47,500 nt of DNA from Glandiceps talaboti (GCF_964340395.1 NC_135564.1:5307861-5355360), one strand, 5' to 3'; shown: positions 1 to 10,952, counted from the first letter of the stretch. Numbers and translations are program-made. The notes: generated by a model from the letters alone, not told the origin.

Positions 1-2683
1 GACCTTAAATTACCGAGGGCATTGCGAAATGTATTTTAGGTGTCAGTGACTTTGACATAATTGGATTGGTTTTCATTTGGTGTATTCTCAATCAACAATC
101 AACAGTAACTCTCGTTTGACAACGCTGTACCTTTTATGGATCGTTCTTCATGAAACTGTTATCATTTTAATGTCAAGAGTGGCTACATGTGTATCACTTT
201 AGGGTTTAGGTTATCTATATACCTTCCCTCCCTCCCACCCACTGCGTTTCGGAAAGTTGAATCAACTTGCCCGCCAGAGCACTGCATACCAAATATTGTG
301 AATGATTTATAATTACTCACTCCCCCACCATGTACAAGGAAAACGTTGGTACTATCTATTATACTTCATTTTGAAGTACACAATGTGCGAGCCACAAATA
401 ATTCCATGTTTTCTCCTCCCATTTTATCAAAATCAGGACTTCCCCACCACAATTCTTCCTTCTTTGCTCCCCTTCTACTATTGATCGAAATAATTGTTCG
501 CCCACTGAAAAAATGCGTAAGGACAGCTTTTTACAAGGTTCAGAACAATGGCGTGACTGCTTTGCATGGATACATAAAGTGATCGATGTAAACAATCCAT
601 GGCAACACATTTATAACAAAACCTTCACTGTTGGAGTTCATTACATTTTTAGCATCGACTATTTAAAGGTGATACATGTAGTATCCAAAATCAGATTCGG
701 CTGTATAGCTATGGAGAGATAACCCTCTTCTACATTCGTATCTACAGAGGGCGCAAAATATACCAATTGATCGAAACTAATATGGACAAATGCCCCAACC
801 AATAAATTTAACGAATAATTGATTTATTCAGTGACACTTTATAAGGGAGTCCAATGGACGCAAAAGGGTTGGATAAGATTTATTTGCTTGATTGTACGTA
901 CCTCTTATTTTATTGTTTTAATTTTTTGTTTAATACAAACAGATTTCTTTGTTACGATACTGAATTGGCAAGTTTTCAAGTAAAATATTGAAAGTCTACA
1001 AATAATTACCTGATTATTGTCTCTGCTGACACAACTTCTTTTGTTTGGGGATATGTACAGGAAAACCAAATGTCGGTCCTTGATAAAAAAAAATGAAAGC
1101 GATGGTCTGTTTCAGTCTAACTGACTTCTACTATGGTGTTTGAATTACTTAGTGAACTGTTATAAACTGCAGAAATAATCTGAAAACATTGCGAACTTGT
1201 ATCGTTTGTTTGTTTGTTTGTTAGTTATATGAACAGTTCTTTCCTCGATTTCACTATTTCAAAGGTTTGCATCTGAGGACGTTTGATATATTTACATGTT
1301 TTTGTGTTGCTGTAAGTTTTGCCGTTGTCAACTTCTACATAAGAACATAGAATATGTACTCACGAATTGATTAACACAAAGTTATTAACAATATTGTGCG
1401 ATACTGTCACACCAACTTGTAGTATGGAGCATACAAGTCCGAGGTCTTCCTCTAAGTCACTATATTACACAATTAGAACATTTGCAGTAGTGTTTGATAA
1501 TTTTAAAATTAGACAGGTGGCTCTGCAATAAACAGCTTGTCAAACATTAAATCGAGAATTATCTAACATGCAGATGGATGTATAACTAGATATTATTGTT
1601 GGGTTCACAATACATGTACTTTGGTTTGAATACCGGAAGTGGCGTCATATGAGACCGCTTACTATGATTGGTCAACGTAAATGCAATATTGAAAGAATGA
1701 AGAGAAAATTAATTTAAAAAAATAAAATTAAAAATTAAAATTAAAATTAATAAATTAGCATTGTCATCAAATCTTTCACTTCAATTAGATTTTGTGATCT
1801 AACCAAAAGTCGTACCAAACTTAACGGACTTAACAAAGTTAACCTGTAAAACTATAAACACATATGAAAGTAAATGTCATTCTATCTCATTTTAATAATC
1901 AAATTCTAAGTTTAACAAAATTGCACAGACACTCAAATACATGTGGATTATTATGCAAGGGGCGATCGATCGCACAATATCACATATACGTCTGGCGTCA
2001 ATGCGATTGCGTAACTTAATTTTCGCATTTCTATCCAAATTTCGATGGAAAACTTACTCCTTCAACGACAACAGCTTTTGTATTCACTACTGAGATATTG
2101 ATGCAATTTACTTCTAACTGTGAGATATGGTGGTGCTGGGTTTCTGGTAATATTTTAGTTAATGTGTTTACAATCATGTTTTTACATTACATTGATTATA
2201 GTGGTATGACCGCGATGTCGCACAAGCTCAGCAAACAAACATCGAGGGGCGACTAAACGAACGATGTTCGTTTGTTGAGCTTGTGCGACATTGCGCAATC
2301 TTCCCTAATAAGATAGTGTTTTTACCTTACAAGTTCATCGACGTTAATCTTGATGAATTTCTCCGAAAATTGTGACGTCATGAGAACGATATATTCCATT
2401 CCTACAGTATCTATCTATAATAGGAAAAATGGAAAAACAATTTAGCACCTACTGTCAGAATTTTACATAGAATTTAAATAGAACTATATCGTACTACATT
2501 AAATGCGTGATTGTGTGTAATACAGAGATAAATAAGTTTTGAGGACTATGATGCTTGCATAAAAAAAAGTAGTTTCATTGGATTTGTTATTTAGAAAGAT
2601 ACAGAAGATAATCTTCCAGTGTGATAGTGCCATCGCATTACTTCGAATTCCTTGTCTTTCGTAACTGCGGAACTCGGACTCAC
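1..2683. other. Non-coding flank / probable cadherin intron
   Basis: I saw no credible exon here on either strand. The sequence is AT-rich with short homopolymers, a small GTTT run near 1202-1222 and an AAATT-rich tract at 1714-1752. The one notable structure is the long hairpin at 2211-2295, listed separately. Confidence 0.6.
2211..2295. repeat. 85-nt near-perfect hairpin (34-bp arms)
   Basis: Arms 2211-2244 and 2262-2295 are inverted complements, with a 17-nt loop at 2245-2261. Of the 34 pairs, 31 are Watson-Crick. If the plus strand is transcribed, two more are G-U and one is A-C. Length and loop fit a pre-miRNA-like foldback, but a small palindromic transposon remnant is equally possible. 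Confidence 0.75.
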
Positions 2684-2887
2684 ACGTACTTTCAAGTCAA
2701 CTTCTGCACTCGACAGTCCGGCACCAAAATCATCTGTTGCTCGTAGTTTCAAATTGTAGGTCCAATCAACTTTGGTTTCATGTGTGATGTATATAATTCC
2801 TGACCACGGGTGGACTTCAAATTCATTGCTTTCCCCAATAAGCTCGTACTGAATAATGCTATTGTTGCCGATGTCATCATCATGCGC
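2684..2887 (-). CDS. Cadherin gene, most 3' visible exon
   Basis: This 204-nt exon is phase 0/0 (acceptor tgtttcag, donor cgt|gtgagt). It encodes AHDDDIGNNSIIQYELIGES, EVHPWSGIIYITHET and LRATDDFGAGLSSAEVDLKV. The open frame continues past the donor to a stop at 2591, adding about 31 residues with no cadherin character. The strong gtgagt donor at the expected end of the repeat favours splicing to an exon left of the window, or one I could not see in 1-2683. Confidence 0.8.
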
Positions 2888-4203
2888 CTGAAACAGGTGA
2901 AGGTACATACATGTATATTGGGTACTGTTAATTGGCTGTTCAATAGTATTGTGGATATTAGCTCGATGACTTTCTCCCAACTGCACATGTCATGTGCTAC
3001 AGACATGTCTGAAGATTTGAGTAAACCCTCAGCCTGCCTTATTTACTATATACTCTCAGCATCAGGCCTAATAAGATCAATTGGAACATTTACGACTCTT
3101 ATTATGCCGAGCAAACCATTACATTGCACTCAAGAACTCAGAAATAAGTACGAAATCTTATTATATGCGCCCCAGGGAGTTGATCATGAGGAAGTATATA
3201 AAGGGCCAATGTGCTGCCATTATCCGTGCCTGGGATAATAATAGTAAGCGCCTTGAGATCTCAAGATGAAATGTGCATTATAAATTCGCATTATTATTAT
3301 CATTATGTCATTTCTGAGTTTACAACACTCATGAACATAGGTGATTAATGATGAAAATGACTTGTCTCCATATATACACTTGATATCATTTCTGACCACA
3401 GTTTCCAAATACTTTCCATAGTATAGTTTAAAATGCAGTAGCAAAGATATTCAGTAGAATTTGTTATACCTTGACAGTCATTAACTTCGATCCAGGTAGC
3501 GTTTCCTTATAGAACCCAATAACATAATTACTTTTCTCAAAGTAAGGTACATTGTCGTTTATGTCATCAATCTCGATAGATACATATAGTTCACTCAGGT
3601 AACGTGGTCCACAGCTTTCAATATCTGTTGATTTACACATTGTATGGGGTGGGTGAATTAATTTTGTTTGTAATTTTTTTTTATTTATATACTAGTAATA
3701 TAAAAAATACACAAAGACGTCGCATACACGTAAACGCGAAACATACATACATACATACATACATATATACATACATACATACATACATACATACATACAT
3801 ACGTACATACATACGTACATACGTACGTACATACATACATACATACATACATACATACATACATACATACATACATACACAGACAGACAGACAGACACAT
3901 ACATACATACATACATACATACATACATACATACATACATACATACATACATACCTATTTCTGTGGACGAAACACTACTTTTAACGCTGTTTAAATTCAT
4001 CTCATCACTCATTGACGTAGTCACAACCAATGTATAGGAAGCTATCTCTTCACGGTCAAGTACATCTTTATTACAGATTTCTCCTGTGTCCTCGTCGATT
4101 GAAAAATGATCTGAAAGATTGATTTATTCTCGGTTATGATGAACTGTTCTATATACACGTTAAATTAAACAAACTTTATGGTTATCATGGTCTGTAATTC
4201 GGA

Positions 4204-4294
<91 letters not shown>

Positions 4295-5444
4295 TTACTC
4301 ACCGTTGTCATTACCAGCTGTTATTTGGTACTTAATTGTGCCATTGCTTGATCCGTTGTACATTGCTTGAAGTACGGTCTCACACCATGAGTTAGAAACA
4401 TCTCCTTCTACAGGTCTTGTAGTCATACTGGGAATAGATAGAAAGTGGCAGTAGGTAAGATATCGTGTTCGAGACCTCATCAGACTGCTCTTCCGACTCA
4501 GAGGTTGTCGAACAAAACCGGACAACATGCTAGCGCTTTGATAACAGAAGAAGGGATCCGGAATAGCTGAATATTGCCAGTGATAAAGCATTTTTATACC
4601 CCTTTAGCTTTTTCGTTCTGATTAATAGGGTTTTGAACTTGAACTTTGAATTTTAAACTCACTTATAGCGTTGTCCTGGAACATCAAATATAGGTTCAAC
4701 CCATACAGAAACTTTGATACCAGTAGTGTTACACCTACGGCCACAGCCATCATCACAAGCAATCACTGTAAACTAGATAAAGGTGAAAGGGTTATGCAAA
4801 TTTCTATTGTAAAGTGTAATGTTCCCGGTTAGTATTGCGACTTCGTTTATATTCCACTGATATTTTGTTGACATTATTAACAATATCATTGAAAACAATA
4901 AACTTTAAATACGTGTGACTACCACAAGGAAGGCACACTTTACCTCACTATCAAAATTCGAGTGAGAGTTAAAACACGCTTTCACTATGTTGATTTACGA
5001 GTATGCTGGTTGTCTTACCTGGTATATTTCTGTAGTCCAGTCGTCTTGTTCTTTGACATCAAACCTCTTTGCAACTGTAATATCGCCACTAGTTTCATTA
5101 ATTTTGAAATACGTCATTGCAGTTGTATCGTTGTTAGGCTGTAGACTATAGCTTACATTTCCATTACAGGTATCCTATAATATTCATAATAAATACTCTG
5201 CTGTCATATTCTCTTAAAATAAATGTAATAATTGCAGAGTGGAGAGTGGTGAATGAGCACGCATGCGCACACGCGCACACAGACTCACATAGACACAGAC
5301 AGACACACACACACAGACAGACACGCACACATACATACATACATACATACATACATACAGACATACAGACAGACAGACGGACAGACAGACAGACAAATAC
5401 AGACACAGCCAGATACGCACACATACACAGACACACATATACAT

Positions 5445-5530
<86 letters not shown>

Positions 5531-7480
5531 CTCAATCTGGTTTGTAATTGTACCTGTTCATCGTCGTCCATGGCAGTAACTGTCAACACAAGGTCCCCTA
5601 CTTCTGCATGTATCGGAAGGTCGCCCGCATACGGTAAGTCCAGGAAGTATGGAGTATTGTCATTTGTTGCATTTGTATTCACACTTAGCATGTCAACAGA
5701 TAACGATTGAATGTTGCTGTAAGAGCAATCTCCATTCAAGGCATATTCATTGCATCGTAAGCACTCGTCCTGTTGGACCGATTTCAGTCTTACCTGGAAA
5801 TAATTATTCCATAGAACAAAACAGGGGGGGGGGGGAGAGAAAATTTCGGTGACATTTTATTACTAAGGGGTGGACCATTTGATATCCTTGGGGGGGGACT
5901 TGGAAGATTTCGGGGAAAAAAAGATACCAAGTGGATTTGCTTGAAAAAAAATCCGGATATGAGTGGGTGATGGAAAAAAAAGATGGACCACTGCTGCTAG
6001 AAAAAAATAATATCTTGGCAGGGAAATGATGCACAGGTTCGAGTATACTGTTCAACCTGCTCGTACCACTCCAACCAGGACACTTGTCAAATCATGACAA
6101 ACAGTTTCAAACACATGTCAGGAACCAGTCAGAAACAGGGGACAGTAGTAACTATTTCATATGGACAAATATACCCCCTGAAATTTAACCCACCTTTACC
6201 CACCCCACTAAAGGAGGTTAAATATGCCTTTTCGTATAGTGTTTCGTTAGCCTGTGGTACATATATGTATTTGTTCTTGTCTCTGTTTCTTTCATAAATG
6301 GAATATTATTTCATGTAAGGGTTCAAACATAACTATACATAAAATTATACATATAATACATGTATTACCTAGCTACCACACTAGTTACAGAACATGCCAT
6401 GTAAATAAGTGTTTGGCTGTTTCACAATCAGTGCTTCACTTATCTTGCACTTTGGGGCAAAGGTGAACTTGAAGGTTTTGTAATGGTAATCTTCATACTA
6501 TTGGATAGTTTATAAAAGAACTTAATCTAAATTGTTCTAGTCTCTTCAGTATGAATTTGTCAGAAGGGATGATATACTTCCTATTTCAGACACTACATGT
6601 ATCGACACCACAACTCAAATTCAAATTTCTATTGTACACTAGGTATGACCTTTTAAAGTGCTCTCACACATTAGTAACTTTACTATGCATGCAATATCAA
6701 TGCCCCTATACCAATGTTACAGGCCTACTTTTATAACATGGAAAACTTTTTTAAAAAGGTTATATTTACTTTAGCTTTTCAATGCTTGGTAATATATATC
6801 TCAGAGGCTATGAATAACCTAAAAATTGCCTAAATAGAAACAAAAAACTACAGATTTGGCGGGGGGACCCCTTGGACTCCATCACCCCAGAGGCCACTCA
6901 TTCGTTAAACCAACAATAAGATTCACCAAAATTGGTAAAAAAAAAAAAACCTTGAAAAGCTTCTAGGGGAGACTCCCTAGAACCCCCCGTAAGAGGTAGA
7001 CCTGTCCAAGCCTCAAATTAAAGTTCTTCCCTCCACCTCTTACTGTCAAGATGCTATGAAACGTTATTTAAAAAATGTTTCAACCATGTGTAGTTGCTTT
7101 TTACAATTGTTAGAGCTGTCTTGTAAAGCTTGCAAATTATTGTCTGAAAGTGTCTGTTAATAGCCTGAAAATTGGCTTTAAGAGTAAAAATCCTCCAGGG
7201 CTTTTAGGGGGACACCCCTAGAACCCCCCTCCCCCATAAGAGGTAGACATGTTCCAGTTTCTAATCAAAGTTCTTTCCTCCACCTCTTAGTGTCAAGATG
7301 CTATGAAACTTTATTTAAAAAATGTTTCAACCTCACGTAGTTGCCTTTTACATGTTAGAGCTGTTTTGTAAAGTTTGTAAATTATTGTCTGAAAGTGTCT
7401 GTGAATAGCCTAAACATTGCCTTTAGAAGTAAAAATCAACCAGGGCTTCTAGGGGGAGACCCCCTAGAACCCACCCCCCT

Positions 7481-7544
<64 letters not shown>

Positions 7545-8433
7545 CACACACACAAGAGAGGTAGACATATCCCAGTCTCAAAGCTCTTCCCTCTACAGCT
7601 TACTGTCAGATGCTATGAAACTTTATTCACGGGAGTCAGTGACTTTTTGTTGGCCCAATGGATAAGAACACTGACACACACCCCCCATCCCCCCAAGCTG
7701 GAGAAACTGACCGGTCTATCTGAATGTCTGAGCTCACCAATCAAGTTTCCGATTTGTATTTTCAGTGTGTCATCATACCATGGCATAAAAACTGTCAATG
7801 ATGTTTATTTAATTGAAAATCATACATGTATGAAATATGTAGTTTTCTAAATAAAATATGTGTGATAGAACAGCATCTTTTTACTCTTTGTATTACCCTG
7901 TGCGAAAACCAAACAGAAAATTGTGGCAACAAAAGTAGGTGTTCAACATCGACGTAAAAAAAATCCGGATATCACAAAGAAGCAAAGAAAAGTTGCCAGC
8001 ATAGGCGAAGGAGAAAATAATTCTCAGGCAAGTAGGTGGGAAAAAAATAATGACTCTCCACCAATCTTCCAAGCCCCCCCCCCCAGGGTATCGAATGGTC
8101 TACCCCTAATCTTGATATGGGAACTTATTATTACACCGTCGAAGATACAAGTTACACATTTTGGGTGGCATATAGTTGTTCTTGTAAGAAAACGTTCACT
8201 ATATACAACCGCCAATAAAATATAGTTTTCATCACATGCAAGAAAGATATGTGCAAGTGTCAACAATCAGAATTTTGAGCAATGTGTCTCCGAGCATTGT
8301 GGTGATGTGAATGATGATCTGTTTTGACCTTAGCATAATGAGGTCAAAATACCAGGCGTACATACCTCGTCTACGTTGTAGTCGTTCATTGTTGGTTGAA
8401 AATCCAATACATTGTTGTTGACAGATTGACATG
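2684..8433 (-). CDS. Cadherin-repeat protein, partial (8 exons, both ends open)
   Basis: Coding order on the minus strand: 8433-8366, 5793-5554, 5174-5019, 4772-4663, 4427-4303, 4110-3955, 3624-3470, 2887-2684. Every junction has GT-AG ends and matching phases, giving about 404 residues without a stop. The product starts inside one cadherin repeat (ends ATNDNTPYF), followed by three repeats. The signatures seen are MDDDE, IDEDTGEI, LDREE, DDINDNVPYF, AHDDDIGNNSIIQYEL and LRATDDFGAG, i.e. the DxD, LDRE and DxNDN calcium ligands of cadherins. In the family these repeats form rigid Ca2+-dependent rods for cell adhesion outside the cell. No signal peptide, transmembrane segment or cytoplasmic tail is visible, so the subfamily (FAT, Dachsous, protocadherin or other) cannot be named. 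The first visible exon begins in phase 1, so at least one exon lies upstream of 8433. About 11 cysteines are present, unusual for cadherin repeats. Confidence 0.85.
3168..3306 (+). mobile_element. SINE-like 3' tail in a cadherin intron
   Basis: The segment contains gtaagcgccttgagatctca, then atgaaatgtgcattataaat, and ends in an ATT-rich microsatellite. That arrangement (GCGC..TTGAGA, TATAAAT, ATT tail) is recalled from abundant short interspersed repeats in marine invertebrate genomes. No RNA polymerase III boxes were recognised, so only the 3' part is supported. Confidence 0.45.
3470..3624 (-). CDS. Cadherin gene exon: linker and start of third visible full repeat
   Basis: This 155-nt exon runs from phase 1 to phase 0 (acceptor aatcaacag, donor aag|gtataa). 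It encodes LYVSIEIDDINDNVPYFEKS, then FYKETLPGSKLMTVK. DDINDNVPYF is a textbook inter-repeat calcium-binding linker. Confidence 0.9.
3741..3954. repeat. ACAT/GTAT tetranucleotide array with ACGT and ACAG variants
   Basis: About 214 bp of nearly pure ACAT units with an interior patch of ACGT steps and an ACAG block near 3880-3896. It abuts the cadherin exon that ends at 3955 and makes up most of the intron. Confidence 0.98.
3955..4110 (-). CDS. Cadherin gene exon: second half of second visible full repeat
   Basis: This 156-nt exon is phase 1/1 (acceptor ctttcag, donor g|gtatgtatg). It encodes DHFSIDEDTGEICNKDVLDR, then EEIASYTLVVTTSMSD. The LDREE motif is the conserved mid-repeat calcium ligand. 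The donor is the first unit of a GTAT tetranucleotide array. Confidence 0.88.
4209..4292. repeat. GA dinucleotide array
   Basis: Forty-two uninterrupted GA units (CT on the gene strand) lie within the 192-nt cadherin intron between exons ending at 4303 and starting at 4110. Confidence 0.98.
4303..4427 (-). CDS. Cadherin gene exon: first half of second visible full repeat
   Basis: This 125-nt exon runs from phase 2 to phase 1 (acceptor attcccag, donor g|gtgagt). It encodes MTTRPVEGDVSNSWCETVLQ, then NGTIKYQITAGND. The donor lies only ten bases from an 84-bp GA/CT array in the intron. Confidence 0.87.
4663..4772 (-). CDS. Cadherin gene exon: end of a cysteine-rich repeat
   Basis: This 110-nt exon runs from phase 0 to phase 2 (acceptor tatctag, donor aa|gtgagt). 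It encodes FTVIACDDGCGRRCNTTG and ends VEPIFDVPGQRY plus two bases of an Asn codon. The A.D.G segment is the usual cadherin strand-F region, but here it carries three cysteines. Confidence 0.85.
5019..5174 (-). CDS. Cadherin gene exon: middle of repeat
   Basis: This 156-nt exon is phase 0/0 (acceptor attatag, donor cag|gtaaga). It encodes GNVSYSLQ, YFKINETSGDITVAKRFDVK and TTEIYQ. The N.xI.Y.L, F.I...TG.I and fixed spacing are the standard strands of a cadherin repeat. It follows MDDDEQ of the previous exon directly. Confidence 0.88.
5266..5528. repeat. Compound AC / ACAT / ACAG microsatellite
   Basis: Mixed ACAC, ACAT and ACAG blocks end in roughly 70 bp of pure AC. It makes up most of the 379-nt intron between the exons at 5554 and 5174. 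Long apparent reading frames on both strands here are repeat artefacts. Confidence 0.97.
5554..5793 (-). CDS. Cadherin gene exon: end of one repeat and start of the next
   Basis: This 240-nt exon is phase 0 at both ends (acceptor tttccag, donor cag|gtacaa). It encodes DECLRC and GDC, then the linker ATNDNTPYF that closes one cadherin repeat, then IHAEVGDLVLTVTAMDDDEQ, the opening of the next repeat. The NDNxPxF and V.A.D.D motifs place it firmly in the cadherin family. Confidence 0.85.
5857..5911 (+). repeat. Dispersed repeat, plus-oriented copy
   Basis: Motif: aggggtggaccatttgatat, then a run of seven or more G, then acttggaagatt. A reverse-oriented copy with few changes lies near 8060-8150. 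Confidence 0.7.
6958..7640 (+). repeat. Tandem repeat of about 242 bp, nearly three copies
   Basis: Units begin near 6956, 7196 and 7440. Each holds a gc-ttctaggggga..ccctagaacccc palindromic block, then aagaggtagac, tcttccctcca, gatgctatgaaac, and ends with tattgtctgaaagtgtctgt followed by atagcct. A partial earlier unit end is visible near 6808-6860. The third copy is interrupted by a CA microsatellite and truncated. Confidence 0.85.
7484..7554. repeat. CA array inside the third 242-bp unit
   Basis: About 70 bp of CA/AC with one AA interruption. It sits exactly where the other units pass from the CCCC block to the aagaggtagac segment. Confidence 0.96.
8060..8150 (-). repeat. Dispersed repeat, minus-oriented copy
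   Basis: The reverse complement reads aggggtagaccattcgatac, then ten G, then cttggaagatt. It matches the plus copy at 5857-5911. The two copies form an inverted pair about 2.2 kb apart in one intron. Confidence 0.7.
8366..8433 (-). CDS. Cadherin gene, most 5' visible exon
   Basis: This 68-nt exon has acceptor tacag before 8433 and donor gag|gtatgt after 8366. It begins in phase 1 and ends in phase 0. Read in phase it encodes CQSVNNNVLDFQ followed by PTMNDYNVDE, which continues into VRLKSVQQ of the next exon. Support is the phase match and continuity. It is short and 2.6 kb away from the next exon, so it is less certain than the others. Confidence 0.6.
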
Positions 8434-10747
8434 CTGTATTTTAGAGACAAAATTATCGTATCATGATGTTATTATGAGTGAAATATCGGTGCTTAGTAAA
8501 TGTGGGCATTCATGTCATGATTTGATTTAGACTCTCTCACAGTCCTCGAAGCTTCGCATAAATAGCTAAAACTTGGGTTGTTCTGTATGTATCTACTGCA
8601 TAATTGTACTCATATACTAGTATCCCAGGATCCCTAGCCCTGTACTGTGCGCCCTCATCGATCACATAGGGCTAACATTTTGTTGATGTGTTAGGCGTAT
8701 TTTAATCATGCCGGTGGCAATAACTTGACCTAATGTTCGTTTTGACCCTTGTGGTATATTTCTCTTTAGTTGCAGACATAAACACCACGACGACCTTTGG
8801 GTTCCATTAAAACAGAACTATAATTAGATGACAACACTAAGTGCTCTTAAATGACTCCAACATAGATATTTCTGATGACATGACTATGTTTTGCCATTAT
8901 TTCCAATTTTATGTATTTTGAGTGTTTTAAGATCGATTTTATTTCAAAATTCATTTCTAATATACGCCATTGTTGTGAATTTAGTACGTCCATATTAAAA
9001 ACACCCATATTTACATGTGTTTCAATTCAATGTCTGAAAATATTTAATTTTTTAATTAATTACCTGCACTGTAAAGAAATACAAACAGTGGCACAATCAG
9101 AGCTATTGGATCGTTTGGAACCATTCCTGGATGCAAATAGAAACGATTTTTTATGAGAAAAGGTAAGACATTTTAACGAAAAAATAACATTTTTGAGAAG
9201 AAAACGAAGCAATTCTTACTGATCATGTCAAATCATTCTCAACTTAAAGATATCACCGGTGTGATGGTTTTAAGGAGACCATAACTGTGTTTTTTAAATA
9301 ACTCAAAAAAACCGTTAACGAATGTTGAGAAGTGGTGCTAAACTTTCTGGCAATGGCGGAATGCTATTGTTGGATTTGTTTATTGAATAACATGAACACC
9401 TTGAAAATTTTCTTGATTTTAACGGTTGGAGTTTTCTTGAGCAAAGAAACAGCAAAAGTTTAAACAGTTTATTTCTAAGGCGCATTTCACATTAAGGTGA
9501 AAGGCAACATATTCTGGGTGAAATTATAGTTTGCTATGCAAAGAATCAGGTGATTTGTTAACGGTAGCGTATCAAACTTTTTTGACAATAATGTTTTGTT
9601 TGAATCAAGGAGGAAGAAGTAAATATATTGAATTTTATAAAGTATTCACTACTACGAGAGAAATACCGATACTTTACCTGACAACAGTTGTCTCCAAACC
9701 GAGTAACTTCCACAAATTATCTGGAGATTTCACTAACTTCCACAAATTATCCGGAAATTTCAACAAAAACTAGTCAAACAAAAATTTGGTTTTGGGATAC
9801 GGGCATAAGGAAGTATACGTGTTGTCTCAAATGCAAAGTGTTATCGTGTCACGTGATCAGGAATTGTTGCAGGCTACAATACTGTGAAGCACATACTTAG
9901 CTTCGGACTTTGTGTCCTCCTTCAGGACGAAATAATGATTGAGTACTATATGATGTCTGGTGACCTAGCAAGCTTATTGTTTTATAAATCTGTTGTTGTT
10001 TTTTAAATGTATGTAAGCGTTTTAAAAAAGCTTGCTAGCCTCACCATGGCAATTAGAAGGCATTAATTTTATTCTATACAAATTTAGAACGGAAATTTAG
10101 AACTGGATAGGGGGTTCGTTTGTACTTTCGTTTGGTGATGTACGTGCTTGTTTGTATGTGTGTGTCTGTGGGGGCGTATACATATGTGTTATTTTTCGAT
10201 TCAGATATTTACACTTGAAGAGAAGTAGTGATTTAAAAGAACACATTAAACAATTTTATCTACCCAGCAGTAAACTTACAAACTTCATGTAAATCATAGT
10301 AAACCAGCTGCAGGAAATCGAAAACTAATATTGTTTATTTTGCATTCCTATGACGTAACACAAGGCTAGAGAAAAACAATGGAATTTGCTTTTTTTTTTC
10401 ATTTCTAAAATGGAATTGAAAAGTAAAGAAAACGCAAGCAAACTGTCTACCGAAACTCTAAAATTGACTAGTGTGTTTTCACTTACACCATTATAGAGGT
10501 CAATTCAGTTTATTATATCAGTGGCATTTTAATTTATTATATCAGTGGTATTTAATTTATCAACTTCAACTCTTGAATTATGGGCGACCCCATTATCTAC
10601 ATCGTTTATATTGAATGTTGACAGAACGGTAACTCGTGGTACACATAACTTGATATCGATATACGTTGCCCTTGGTAACCCACTTTTGGAACTATGTGTC
10701 CTTGATAAGTTCATAGATCGAACATTTTAGTCACGCCAAGGTTCTTT

Positions 10748-10952
10748 ACAATACAATACAATACAATACAATACAATACAATGCAATGCAATACAATGCA
10801 ATGCGATACGATACATTACAATGCAATACAATACAATGCAATGCAATGCAATACAACACAACACAACACAACACAACACAACACAATACAATACAATACA
10901 AGGCAAGGCAATTCAGCCAGGCCAAGCCAAGCCAAATCAAGACAAGACAACA
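10748..10952. repeat. ACAAT-type pentanucleotide array
   Basis: Imperfect pentamers run in blocks: ACAAT/GCAAT, then ACAAC, then ACAAT again, degrading into GCCAA and GACAA. The gradual change of unit along the array is typical of replication slippage plus point mutation. Confidence 0.95.

Larger units (their letters stand above)
5794..8365 (-). other. Cadherin intron rich in repeats
   Basis: This 2.57-kb intron holds no exon I can support. It contains a G-run repeat (5857-5911), an inverted partner of it near 8060-8150, a roughly 242-bp tandem block (about 6958-7640) and a CA array. Confidence 0.6.

Noticed and set aside
7648-7672. tRNA/SINE A-box-like sequence (tggcccaatggataaga)
   Set aside because: No B box at a proper distance and no cloverleaf could be drawn.
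10529-10730. Minus-strand frame with FNINDVDNG, superficially like a cadherin linker
   Set aside because: It is a single weak motif without the following proline or repeat strands, and no phase-matched donor to join the exon at 8433. An equally long plus-strand frame overlaps.
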